DNA of 5,903 nt from Thermofilaceae archaeon (GCA_027017165.1 JALURF010000148.1:3274-9176), one strand, 5' to 3'; shown: positions 1 to 5,883, numbered from the stretch's first letter. Made by a program: numbers and translations. The notes: generated by a model not told the origin, from the sequence alone.

Positions 1-523
1 CTATTATACTCCTAAACTTTCTTTCTCTGAGCTTTATCAGTTTTTCTATATGCCTCCTCCCTCTATCGCTTTTACAATCAGGATAACCAGCATAAATTCC
101 ATCAAATAATAGTACGGCGCTTTTCATCTCTATAAAACCGAGAGATGCTCCGCATTTCACCATAAAATCGAATCTCAAATTTTCGAAGAGCGGATATTTC
201 TTTACGATATCGCAGTTCTTTAACCATTTAAATACTCCTTTTTTAGCTGCAGTATAGAAAACTTCTTCTTGAATTTTAGTATCTATAAGGGCTGCTCTAT
301 CCTTAAGCCCTACGTCCACGCCTACGAGGATACAATCGGTTTTAGGAGTTTTCTTCCAAATACAATACCCCTTTCTCCCCTCAACCAGTAGCTCTAGAAG
401 TCGGCCAGTATTAGTTATGCGCGCTCTTCTGGGCGCACCGTTTACCTCCACTAGCACTACAAACCTGTTAATTCTATTTTTTATCGTACACTCAAGCAAG
501 GGTTCAAGCTCGTACTGGAACAT
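1..523 (-). CDS. sfsA: SfsA family nuclease-like protein, partial (C-terminus beyond left edge)
   Basis: Reading leftward, an open frame runs off the window edge. Family features, numbered from the upstream Met at 544: NRINRFVVLVEVNG (residues 23-36), TNTGRLLELLVEG (44-56; family form PNTGR), RFDF with Asp126, IEMKS with Glu139 and Lys141, and YPDCKSDRGRRH (154-165; family form FPDAxTxRGxxH). Asp126, Glu139 and Lys141 fit the PD-(D/E)xK-like site of SfsA proteins. Known members (E. coli sugar fermentation stimulation protein A) bind DNA and some have nuclease activity; the physiological role is poorly defined. About 174 residues are visible against a usual 230, so roughly the last 50 are missing. 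I chose the ATG at 523 over the in-frame ATG at 544. It leaves about 19 residues before the NRF motif, as I recall for archaeal homologues, and sits 30-35 nt from the only good TATA-like element. The family call is secure; the start is not. Confidence 0.88.
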   Translation of the reverse strand, partial: MFQYELEPLLECTIKNRINRFVVLVEVNGAPRRARITNTGRLLELLVEGRKGYCIWKKTPKTDCILVGVDVGLKDRAALIDTKIQEEVFYTAAKKGVFKWLKNCDIVKKYPLFENLRFDFMVKCGASLGFIEMKSAVLLFDGIYAGYPDCKSDRGRRHIEKLIKLRERKFRSII

Positions 524-549
524 TTTATCAAGTAGATATCTCATCGAAA

Positions 550-564
550 TTAATAATAGTTTAA
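550..564 (-). promoter_or_regulatory. Candidate TATA region for sfsA
   Basis: On the minus strand this reads TTAAACTATTATTAA. Its centre is about 30-35 nt before the ATG at 523, so with the usual 25-27 nt spacing to the start site the mRNA leader would be only about 5-10 nt. No clear Shine-Dalgarno precedes either candidate start. It is too close to the ATG at 544 to serve that codon. Inferred from spacing and AT content only. Confidence 0.4.
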
Positions 565-582
565 CACTATTGCGTCTCGAAG

Positions 583-607
583 TTACCTAGTGATGTGAAA
601 TAGGTAA
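583..607. repeat. Perfect 7-bp inverted repeat TTACCTA / TAGGTAA upstream of vapBC
   Basis: TTACCTA (583-589) and TAGGTAA (601-607) are exact reverse complements separated by 11 nt. The right arm overlaps the first GGTAAACC unit of the vapBC array, so this may be an additional half-site for the same regulator. It lies in the divergent gap between sfsA and vapB and could touch both promoters. The symmetry is directly visible; the function is inferred. Confidence 0.45.
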
Positions 608-636
608 ACCTTATATTGGTAAACCTATTTAAGGTA
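598..636. promoter_or_regulatory. Probable VapB(C) operator array around the vapBC TATA box
   Basis: GGTA starts at 603, 618 and 633, exactly 15 bp apart. The first two copies are full GGTAAACCT units (603-611, 618-626), each a pseudo-palindrome GGT-AA-ACC. The outer flanks AAATAGGT (598-605) and ACCTATTT (623-630) are exact reverse complements, and the two 13-nt arms (598-610, 618-630) pair at 11 of 13 positions. The 7-nt centre (611-617) is TATA-like. Ribbon-helix-helix antitoxins characteristically bind short repeated pseudo-palindromes in their own promoter, so binding here would block TBP/TFB. The repeats are seen; the binding protein is inferred. Confidence 0.6.
611..617 (+). promoter_or_regulatory. 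Candidate TATA box of the vapBC operon
   Basis: TTATATT is centred at 614, which predicts a start site near 640 and a leader of about 10 nt before the vapB ATG at 650. The flanking GGTAAACC at 603-610 would occupy the BRE position. An alternative AT-rich element at 626-632 (TATTTAA) is too close to the ATG. Only a weak purine stretch (GTGGAA, 642-647) could act in ribosome binding. Confidence 0.5.
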
Positions 637-649
637 GTATTGTGGAATC

Positions 650-877
650 ATGGAGTATGTCACTGTTTCTGCAAAAATTCCGCGTAGATTAAAGAAATTG
701 CTTGATGAATACGGTATTAAGCCTGGACCAATTATTAGAAAGGCTCTAGAGGAGGAAGTTAAAAAACGTATTCTAGAAGATATTGAGAAGAGAGCTAAAA
801 AACTTAGTAGAAAGCTTCCAGAAATTCCCGATGAAGAAATCGCAAGGATTATACGCGAAGATAGGGAGAGGAAATAA
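650..877 (+). CDS. vapB: VapB-type ribbon-helix-helix antitoxin
   Basis: A 75-residue, highly charged protein. Residues 3-11 (YVTVSAKIP) look like the N-terminal beta strand of a ribbon-helix-helix fold. They are followed by RRLKKLLDEYGI and a second helix around IIRKALEEEVKKR. The C-terminal third, ending PDEEIARIIREDRER, resembles the toxin-binding tail of archaeal VapB proteins. By family, it should neutralise the adjacent PIN toxin and repress the operon as a dimer or as the VapBC complex. It is first in the operon, and the next start codon comes 2 nt after its stop, which is typical antitoxin-first order. The ATG at 650 is the only sensible start. The repeat array just upstream is its likely target. 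The family is clear from context and motif; partner specificity cannot be read from sequence. Confidence 0.85.
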   Translation: MEYVTVSAKIPRRLKKLLDEYGIKPGPIIRKALEEEVKKRILEDIEKRAKKLSRKLPEIPDEEIARIIREDRERK

Positions 878-879
878 CC

Positions 880-1287
880 GTGTATCTATTTGATGCAAGT
901 TCTATCGTAAACCTAGTTAAGAGAGGGAAGGTTAAGGTATTCGTCGCTGGTTCGACGTTAGACTTAGCCTTGTATGAATCCATCAGCGCTGTATGGAAGG
1001 AGTATAAGTTGTTAAAAAGATTTGATAAAGATTCTGCGCTGGAATTCATAGGGATAATAAGTGATCTATTTAATGTGGTAAATATTCTTTCTATAAGGGG
1101 TTTAGAGAGAGAAGTATTTGAGATAGCCTCTAAAGAGAAGTTAACCGTATACGATGCATCTTACTTAGCTTTAGCTAAGAAATATGATTTTATCTTGGTT
1201 ACGGATGATGAAAATTTGCGAAAGAAGGCATTAAACTACGTTAAGACGATGAGCAGTATTGATTTCTCTTCTGCAATTGAAAAATAG
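880..1287 (+). CDS. vapC: VapC-type PIN-domain ribonuclease toxin
   Basis: A 135-residue single PIN domain, normal length for VapC. The four expected acidic metal ligands are present: Asp5 (YLFDASSIVNL), Glu33 (ALYESISAVWKEY), Asp92 (VYDASYLALA) and Asp110 (LVTDDENLRKKA, the T-x-D-x-x-L motif). The active site therefore looks intact. VapC toxins are Mg2+/Mn2+-dependent RNases that usually cut tRNA or rRNA and stop translation; the target here is unknown. The start is GTG at 880, two nt after the vapB stop, with purine-rich AGGGAGAGG (863-871) as a Shine-Dalgarno-like sequence within the end of vapB. This implies translational coupling. The start places the conserved Asp at residue 5, as expected. 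Alternative PIN roles are unlikely beside an antitoxin. Confidence 0.9.
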   Translation: MYLFDASSIVNLVKRGKVKVFVAGSTLDLALYESISAVWKEYKLLKRFDKDSALEFIGIISDLFNVVNILSIRGLEREVFEIASKEKLTVYDASYLALAKKYDFILVTDDENLRKKALNYVKTMSSIDFSSAIEK

Positions 1288-1296
1288 CATTCAACG

Positions 1297-1304
1297 GGTT
1301 TACC
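1297..1304 (-). repeat. Inverted copy of the vapBC operator motif (GGTTTACC)
   Basis: GGTTTACC lies 10 nt after the vapC stop and is the exact reverse complement of the GGTAAACC units at 603 and 618. The TA operon is thus bracketed by the motif, and this copy lies about 20 nt upstream of the TATA-like region of the next gene. An 8-mer match by chance in a window this size is not negligible, so a regulatory or boundary role is only a suggestion. Confidence 0.3.
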
Positions 1305-1319
1305 GCAAGTTTAGAGGCG

Positions 1320-1336
1320 GTTATTTTTATTTTAAT
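1320..1336 (+). promoter_or_regulatory. T-rich segment: TATA region of the next gene and possible vapBC terminator
   Basis: The sequence GTTATTTTTATTTTAAT is centred about 28 nt before the ATG at 1356, the expected spacing for a leaderless archaeal transcript. Its T runs on the plus strand would also suit intrinsic archaeal termination of the upstream vapBC mRNA. An 8-bp palindrome CTACGTAG (1337-1344) sits between it and the start codon. Confidence 0.45.
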
Positions 1337-1355
1337 CTACGTAGTTTTGAACTCT

Positions 1356-2066
1356 ATGGCAGTACTTCCGGAGGAGTTTTTAAACTGGAACTACTATGCT
1401 AGAAGGAGATTGCTTGAGAAGATTTTAAAAGGCGAAATTAAAGGAGGTCCGGAGTTTTTTCTCGAATTTACCAGACATAATCCTGTCCTCTGCACGGCTG
1501 CAGTCGACGAGCGTGGAGGAGTTGAAGTTAACGGTAAAGTGATTGGAGTTGGCTATATCGTTAAAGAAGAATATCTGAAAGAATATGCAGAAGTATTTGA
1601 GGAGCATCTAAAAAAGACTGATGAGAAATATGAGAAAATAAGGCATGATAAGACGGCTTTAAACCAACTTTATCGTGAACATGCAAAGAGGGGGTTAAAA
1701 CTGCTTTTAAAATACATCTATTTGGAACGTAGAAAAGCCGTAGAGGTAATGGATTTTAAGAAACTTTCTAGTATAGAGCTCGCGAAAAGGCTCCCCCACT
1801 CCTCTAAACACACCTGGAATCTGCTACAAAGGAATAAAAATGCTTGTCTGGTATATTTCCAGCCTCCGTCGATCAGCTACGAGATACGGGTGAAAGTCTC
1901 TGTACACTTAGATGATCTATATCATCGCTTTGTTACGCTGATACATGACGCCTATCACTACACGCCTCCCGAGTATAGGGAGAATCGTCCAGTTTACATA
2001 TTCCACGTGTTAGAGGTTTACGATAACAGTCCTAATACCAGCGGGTTCGGGAGAAGAATAGTTTAA
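1356..2066 (+). CDS. Uncharacterised protein, weak resemblance to FMN-binding split-barrel proteins
   Basis: I do not recognise this 236-residue protein (239 if the in-frame TTG at 1347 is used). The ATG at 1356 is preferred: it fits leaderless spacing from the T-rich TATA region, and no Shine-Dalgarno is visible. Numbered from the TTG, residues 8-30 look helical. Residues 46-72 (NPVLCTAAVDERGG onward) could form paired beta strands. Residues 73-149 are a charged helical segment rich in Lys, Glu and Arg. Residues 151-185 (SSKHTWNLLQRNKNACLVYFQPP and the next strand) recall the pattern of a helix then a strand seen in pyridoxamine-phosphate-oxidase-like or DUF447-like barrels. RPVYIFHVLEVYD (214-226) could be a late strand. 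No signal peptide or membrane segment is seen, so it is probably cytoplasmic. The fold is a low-confidence guess. It looks like a single-gene unit between vapBC and proS. Confidence 0.75.
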   Translation: MAVLPEEFLNWNYYARRRLLEKILKGEIKGGPEFFLEFTRHNPVLCTAAVDERGGVEVNGKVIGVGYIVKEEYLKEYAEVFEEHLKKTDEKYEKIRHDKTALNQLYREHAKRGLKLLLKYIYLERRKAVEVMDFKKLSSIELAKRLPHSSKHTWNLLQRNKNACLVYFQPPSISYEIRVKVSVHLDDLYHRFVTLIHDAYHYTPPEYRENRPVYIFHVLEVYDNSPNTSGFGRRIV

Positions 2067-2076
2067 AGGCACAAGT

Positions 2077-2093
2077 CTTAAATACTATTATAC
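2077..2093 (+). promoter_or_regulatory. Candidate proS promoter
   Basis: CTTAAATA (2077-2084) and TTATAC (2088-2093) are both TATA-like. They predict start sites near 2107 or 2116, giving proS a leader of roughly 75-85 nt. That is long compared with the near-leaderless genes around it. Which element is used cannot be settled by eye. Confidence 0.4.
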
Positions 2094-2120
2094 TTCATAT
2101 ACATAAGGTGCTGCCTTTGG

Positions 2121-2210
2121 GTGGCTACCTTCCTCAATAAAACTGCGATATTTTGCTTATTTCTCCTAGTTCTAGTTATAGGTGAGATTCTATGTCTGAA
2201 AAAATTATAG
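2121..2210 (+). CDS. Candidate 29-residue hydrophobic small ORF in the proS leader
   Basis: Starting at GTG, the frame encodes a peptide with a polar N-terminus (ATFLNK), a hydrophobic core (AIFCLFLLVLVIG) long enough for one membrane helix, and a basic tail (LKKL) ending at TAG 2208-2210. It overlaps the first 19 nt of proS in a different frame. No Shine-Dalgarno is evident, but the TATA-like elements upstream could give a start site close to this GTG. It may equally be a chance reading of a T-rich leader. Low confidence. Confidence 0.15.
   Translation: MATFLNKTAIFCLFLLVLVIGEILCLKKL
2181..2185 (+). promoter_or_regulatory. Shine-Dalgarno of proS (GGTGA)
   Basis: GGTGA ends 6 nt before the ATG at 2192 and matches the anti-Shine-Dalgarno end of archaeal 16S rRNA. 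It fixes the proS start and agrees with a leadered mRNA. Confidence 0.75.
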
Positions 2211-3643
2211 GTATTACTGTAAAGAAGAAAGAGAATTTCTCAGAGTGGTTTACTCAAGTAGTTACAAAAGCTGGCCTGGCGGACCAGAGATACAACGTTC
2301 AAGGTTTTATAGTGCATATGCCGTGGGCTATGAGGATTATAAGAGAGATCTATAGGCTCTTCGAGCAGGAGTTAGAGCGTACTGGCCATGAGCCCGTGCT
2401 TTTCCCTCTCGTCATACCGGAGGAGAACTTTGAGAAAGAAAAAGAACACGTAGAGGGCTTTAAGCCGGAGGTTTTCTGGGTTACGGAGGCCGGAGACGAT
2501 AAACTCGAGCGAAGATTAGCTCTTAGACCAACGTCTGAGACCGCTTTCTACCAGATGTATGCCCTCTGGATTACTAGCTGGAGAGATTTGCCTCTAAAAC
2601 TATACCAGAGTGTAAGCGTGTACCGATACGAGAAAACCACTAGACCTTTCATTAGGGGTAGAGAATTCCTATGGATCGAAGCTCACGACGCTTTTGCAAC
2701 GCATAGACAGGCTTTAAGGCAGGTTAGAGAAGATATGGAAAACTCTCGCAAGGTTATATGGGAACAGTTAGGTATACCTTTCCTCTTTTTGAAGAGACCT
2801 CCATGGGATAAATTCAAAGGAGCGGAGGATACCTACGCCGCCGATACCTTGATGCCCGACGGACGGGTATTACAGATATCCTCTACTCACGATCTCGGAC
2901 AGAGGTTCGCCAAGGCTTTCGGCATAACCTTTATGGATAAAAATGGTAAGGAGAGGTATGTCTGGCAGACGTGCTACGGTCCGGGAGTATGGCGTATACT
3001 CGCCGCGTTGGTGGCTATTCACGGCGACGATAAAGGACTAGTGTTACCTTTTAGAGTAGCCCCGGTACAGGTGGTTATAATACCGATATACTACGATGAG
3101 GAAGAGAAGAAGCTGGTTATGAGGAAGTGTAGGCGTTTCTACCTCAAGCTCAAGAGGAGGAATATTAGAGTACTGGTGGATACTAGAGATAAAACTCCGG
3201 GATGGAAGTTTAACGATTGGGAGCTTAAAGGTGTGCCGATAAGGCTTGAGATAGGACGTAGAGAAGTCGAACAGGGCTTCGTGACTATATTCAGAAGAGA
3301 CCTTAAAAAGCGCGAGAAAGTCCCCGACGATGAAGTAGTTGATAGGATTTACGAATTGGCGGAGGAAATACTCGACAATTTGAAGAATAGAGCTAAGAAG
3401 TTTTTCGAGGAAAATATAGTATCTGCAAGTTCTAAAAAAGAACTGGTAAAGGCGATAAAAGAGGGTAAAATAGTCAAAATATCCTTCTGCGGTAGAGAAG
3501 AGTGCGCGGAGGATATGAGAGAGGCGACTAACGGAGCTAAGGTTAGAGGGACTTCTCTAGATTTTGAAGAAGGAGATTATGGAAAGTGTGTTTGGTGTGG
3601 ACAGCCAGCTAGATATTTGGTGTACGTAGCTAAAGCCTACTAA
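2192..3643 (+). CDS. proS: Prolyl-tRNA synthetase, archaeal/eukaryotic type (class II)
   Basis: This cytoplasmic enzyme charges tRNA-Pro with proline in an ATP-dependent reaction (EC 6.1.1.15). Its 483 residues are full length for the archaeal-type enzyme, which lacks the bacterial insertion editing domain. Class II landmarks are in order: motif 1 around VIPEENFEKEKEHVEGF (74-90), the proline-binding RPTSE loop (112-116), motif 2 from YRYE to FIRGREFLWIEAHDAF (144-168), and motif 3 from CYGPGVWR (261-268) to AIHGDDKGLVLP (275-286). The anticodon-binding domain follows from about 290 (VAPVQVVIIPI) to 400. The C-terminal zinc domain has Cys433, Cys438, Cys466 and Cys469. The protein ends in Tyr483, as in other archaeal-type enzymes whose terminal Tyr approaches the active site. 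Start: ATG after GGTGA. Its stop overlaps the stop of the convergent membrane-protein gene. No key residue appears missing. Confidence 0.97.
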   Translation: MSEKIIGITVKKKENFSEWFTQVVTKAGLADQRYNVQGFIVHMPWAMRIIREIYRLFEQELERTGHEPVLFPLVIPEENFEKEKEHVEGFKPEVFWVTEAGDDKLERRLALRPTSETAFYQMYALWITSWRDLPLKLYQSVSVYRYEKTTRPFIRGREFLWIEAHDAFATHRQALRQVREDMENSRKVIWEQLGIPFLFLKRPPWDKFKGAEDTYAADTLMPDGRVLQISSTHDLGQRFAKAFGITFMDKNGKERYVWQTCYGPGVWRILAALVAIHGDDKGLVLPFRVAPVQVVIIPIYYDEEEKKLVMRKCRRFYLKLKRRNIRVLVDTRDKTPGWKFNDWELKGVPIRLEIGRREVEQGFVTIFRRDLKKREKVPDDEVVDRIYELAEEILDNLKNRAKKFFEENIVSASSKKELVKAIKEGKIVKISFCGREECAEDMREATNGAKVRGTSLDFEEGDYGKCVWCGQPARYLVYVAKAY

Positions 3644-5742
3644 TCTTTATAACTGTATATAGCCATATTTCCCTGCTCTACGTATACTTCTAAACTCTCC
3701 GGTTTCTCATACCACCAGAACAACTCCTGATGTGCCTTAGGCGAGAACCACAGTACTGCGTCGCGAAGCGTGTGTTTATAAGGTATTCCTATTCCTAGGC
3801 CGTTATATACGAGTTCGACTTCTCCATCGTAGTACGTGTAGAGGAGGAAGAATATACTGCGGTGAGCTCCTATTCTTTCAAAACCCATGTCATCTATCTC
3901 GTTGACCAGTTTTACTAAGTCGGGACAAAACTGTATTGGTATAGAACTGTAGTACGTGCTTCCCGGAAGTATAACGCCGAAAGCTACTAAGGGCGGGCTA
4001 TTAACTATCCTGACACTAGGTAAGATTATCATTCCTGAAACGAACCATACGAAGTGGAAGACTAGAGCTATAGCTAAAACCGTTTTTAAAATCTTTTTCT
4101 GTTTCTCCGGTTTAATCGTGGAATATCTCCGCGCGACGTACATAGCCAGCGGGTATATAGCCATATAGGACCAACGGTGAGGATAGGGGAGCGCTTCGGT
4201 AAATAGGATCCCGGAGAACCATACCGTCGTTATGAAAACTAGCCATGTAGTTAGTATTGGATCGTTTTTATAGCCCTTTCTACCCATGAATATGAAGAGC
4301 GGTAAATAGAGTAGATAGGACAGTAGCATTGCAATTTTAACATCTACATCTGTGAAAGGATAGCTGTAGAAGAACGATTTGAAATGTATCACCGAGTTCC
4401 ATAGTCGCAGATATCCGCCAAAATACATTATTAAATATATATAACCTACAATTGCGATCGGTACTAATCCCAGAGCTAGAGCCGCCGCGCGGTCCCATTT
4501 CCTAGTCTTTAAGATAACGTAAACTAGGTAAGTGGTATAGGTGGCGACGGCGAGCAACGCTACGAACTGGTGTGATAGAGAGGCAAATAAAGCCAGTACT
4601 AGCGAGAGCACAAAAGTTCGGAATTCAGGTTCTCGGAGATAGGAGAAAGCTAGAAGTACGAGGCCTAAAGCCATAGCATTTCTATGGAAATCCCAAAGCA
4701 CTCTAAACCCCATGGGGTGGAGAGTAGCGATAAGAGAAGCCATTAAGCTGGAAGTTCTGGAGAGCTGTAAGTATCTCCTAGCAAATCTATATGAAGCATA
4801 TCCTACGAACCCCGCCAATCCCGCAACTATGAGCTTGATCATTACGACAGGGTTTAAGCCGAGTATCATGCTTAATAGATTAAATACCGCACATGGGAAG
4901 ACTGCTCTTAATGCTAGGTCTATAACGGTGAGCTCTCCCAAGGGGAGTCCTGTTACCTGCTCCTCTAACAATGCTCCGGCTTTTATCATAGCCGCGTATA
5001 TCGTGGTCTCAAAGCCCACCGGATAGGGCGTTGAAATCTCCATTAAAAGTCTTATGAGAAGCGGTATGAGGATGGCCGCCATTCCTTCTTTTGAAATATA
5101 CTTTCTATAACCAGTTCTTTTTTCCTCGAGAGCAGGGGGTTCTGTCCGATGTTCGAGACTAGACGCCAATTTCCCCCTCAAAACTATAATAGACGAAATG
5201 GTTAATATGAATGCGTATGCCCCAATTAAGGTATAAAAGGGGAGTCTCTGAGATGGATTATTAGCGTCTATAGCTAGAAATGGGTAGAGAATTTTGATTT
5301 CTCCTCCTGAAGCCGCATCGAAAAGAACGTGAGCCGCTATTCCGGTGGAGATCATCCATGAAATTTCTATATCCCTGAGTATAGCGAATATTGTAAATCC
5401 TAGTAGAGTAGCGAATGTTAGACTATGCGTGGGGAAACGGTGTATTTCCAAAAGTATTAGGTAGGGGTCTAAAGTACCCGCTTGTAGTATATGGTCCAAA
5501 TCTAAAAAAATACTCGCAAGTCCCGGGAATAAAATTTTGAGCGATAAACCCTGTTTGCGGTAAATTGCCAGGGAAAGAGGCGCGTTAACCACCATAGCTA
5601 TAGATGCTTGAATAGTTTCATCAGCTATTATTGATGGAATTCTATTCCTCACAGAGTATAGGCTTCTCCTGTACGTATAGCCTAGGGCTATAGCAAATAT
5701 TAAAAAGAGGAGTATCAGCGTGAGGTATAGGATTTTCCTCAT
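3640..5742 (-). CDS. Multi-spanning membrane protein: YdjM-type hydrolase domain fused to GT-C glycosyltransferase-like domain
   Basis: A 700-residue membrane protein with perhaps 14-18 hydrophobic segments, the first at 4-21 (signal-anchor-like). Residues about 45-190 match the YdjM/DUF457 pattern of membrane-bound putative metal-dependent hydrolases: FLDLDH (79-84), HRFPTHS (101-107), AAHVLFDAASGG (136-147) and LYPF (152-155). The His and Asp residues of that family are intact. A charged linker (190-219) leads to a second membrane domain. There PYPVGFETTIYA (239-250) resembles the first extracytoplasmic loop of GT-C transferases with its acidic residue (Glu245), and PHRWSYMAIYPLAMY (521-535) resembles a late GT-C segment. 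Residues about 575-700 look soluble and probably lie outside the cell. By family, GT-C enzymes use lipid-phosphate-linked sugars; neither donor nor acceptor can be inferred here. A purine-rich GGAG lies 8 nt before the ATG. The YdjM half is well supported, the GT-C half moderately. It seems monocistronic. Confidence 0.82.
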   Translation of the reverse strand: MRKILYLTLILLFLIFAIALGYTYRRSLYSVRNRIPSIIADETIQASIAMVVNAPLSLAIYRKQGLSLKILFPGLASIFLDLDHILQAGTLDPYLILLEIHRFPTHSLTFATLLGFTIFAILRDIEISWMISTGIAAHVLFDAASGGEIKILYPFLAIDANNPSQRLPFYTLIGAYAFILTISSIIVLRGKLASSLEHRTEPPALEEKRTGYRKYISKEGMAAILIPLLIRLLMEISTPYPVGFETTIYAAMIKAGALLEEQVTGLPLGELTVIDLALRAVFPCAVFNLLSMILGLNPVVMIKLIVAGLAGFVGYASYRFARRYLQLSRTSSLMASLIATLHPMGFRVLWDFHRNAMALGLVLLAFSYLREPEFRTFVLSLVLALFASLSHQFVALLAVATYTTYLVYVILKTRKWDRAAALALGLVPIAIVGYIYLIMYFGGYLRLWNSVIHFKSFFYSYPFTDVDVKIAMLLSYLLYLPLFIFMGRKGYKNDPILTTWLVFITTVWFSGILFTEALPYPHRWSYMAIYPLAMYVARRYSTIKPEKQKKILKTVLAIALVFHFVWFVSGMIILPSVRIVNSPPLVAFGVILPGSTYYSSIPIQFCPDLVKLVNEIDDMGFERIGAHRSIFFLLYTYYDGEVELVYNGLGIGIPYKHTLRDAVLWFSPKAHQELFWWYEKPESLEVYVEQGNMAIYSYKD

Positions 5743-5768
5743 GTTCTAAACTCCGAGTTTTATACCCC

Positions 5769-5777
5769 TAATATACG
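5769..5777 (-). promoter_or_regulatory. Candidate promoter of the membrane-protein gene
   Basis: On the minus strand CGTATATTA is preceded by purine-rich GGAGAAAA (BRE-like). It is centred about 31 nt before the ATG at 5742, which predicts a leader of only a few nt. A second TATA-like element, TATAAAA (5758-5764), is too close to this start for normal spacing. GGAG (5751-5754) could be a Shine-Dalgarno only if transcription begins further upstream, so leadered and leaderless models compete. Confidence 0.45.
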
Positions 5778-5852
5778 TTTTCTCCTAAAAAATCATTCTA
5801 TCCAATGTGTCCCTTAACTATTATTTACTCGTATATTTTAGAAAAATATTCA

Positions 5853-5860
5853 TTTAAAAT
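5853..5860 (+). promoter_or_regulatory. Candidate TATA box for a plus-strand gene at the right edge
   Basis: TTTAAAAT is centred near 5857 in a very AT-rich stretch, about 27 nt before an ATG at 5884. This is the leaderless spacing seen elsewhere in the window. The AT richness makes chance matches likely. Confidence 0.3.
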
Positions 5861-5883
5861 TTTAGGAAAATGGTTATCGTTAT

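Noticed and set aside
598..636. GGTAAACC repeats considered as a CRISPR remnant or transposon ends
   Set aside because: Units are too short, spacing is 15 bp and centred on a promoter, and there is no transposase or target duplication; an operator fits better.
849..1049. Minus-strand open frame antisense to vapC (66 codons)
   Set aside because: It lies within the well-supported PIN toxin gene, has no recognisable motif, no own promoter and no ribosome-binding site.
1425..1607. Minus-strand open frame antisense to the unknown gene (60 codons)
   Set aside because: Phe-rich composition is what the complement of Lys/Glu-rich coding sequence gives; no independent signals.
2085..2094. 10-bp match CTATTATACT shared with window start (1-10)
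   Set aside because: One copy lies in the sfsA coding sequence and the motif is AT-rich; most likely chance.
2108..2140. Ten-codon GTG frame with two proline codons upstream of proS, considered as an attenuation leader peptide
   Set aside because: Only two non-adjacent Pro codons, no alternative terminator hairpins seen, and this type of attenuation is not established in archaea.
2067..2191. T-box-like riboswitch controlling proS
   Set aside because: T-boxes are bacterial, and no specifier stem or terminator/antiterminator structure is visible.
3956..4168. Plus-strand open frame inside the membrane-protein gene (70 codons)
   Set aside because: Shadow of a long, motif-bearing minus-strand gene; no motif or promoter.
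4712..5026. Plus-strand open frame of 104 codons inside the membrane-protein gene
   Set aside because: The opposite strand carries a continuous 700-codon frame with domain motifs; this one has no recognisable domain and no Shine-Dalgarno.
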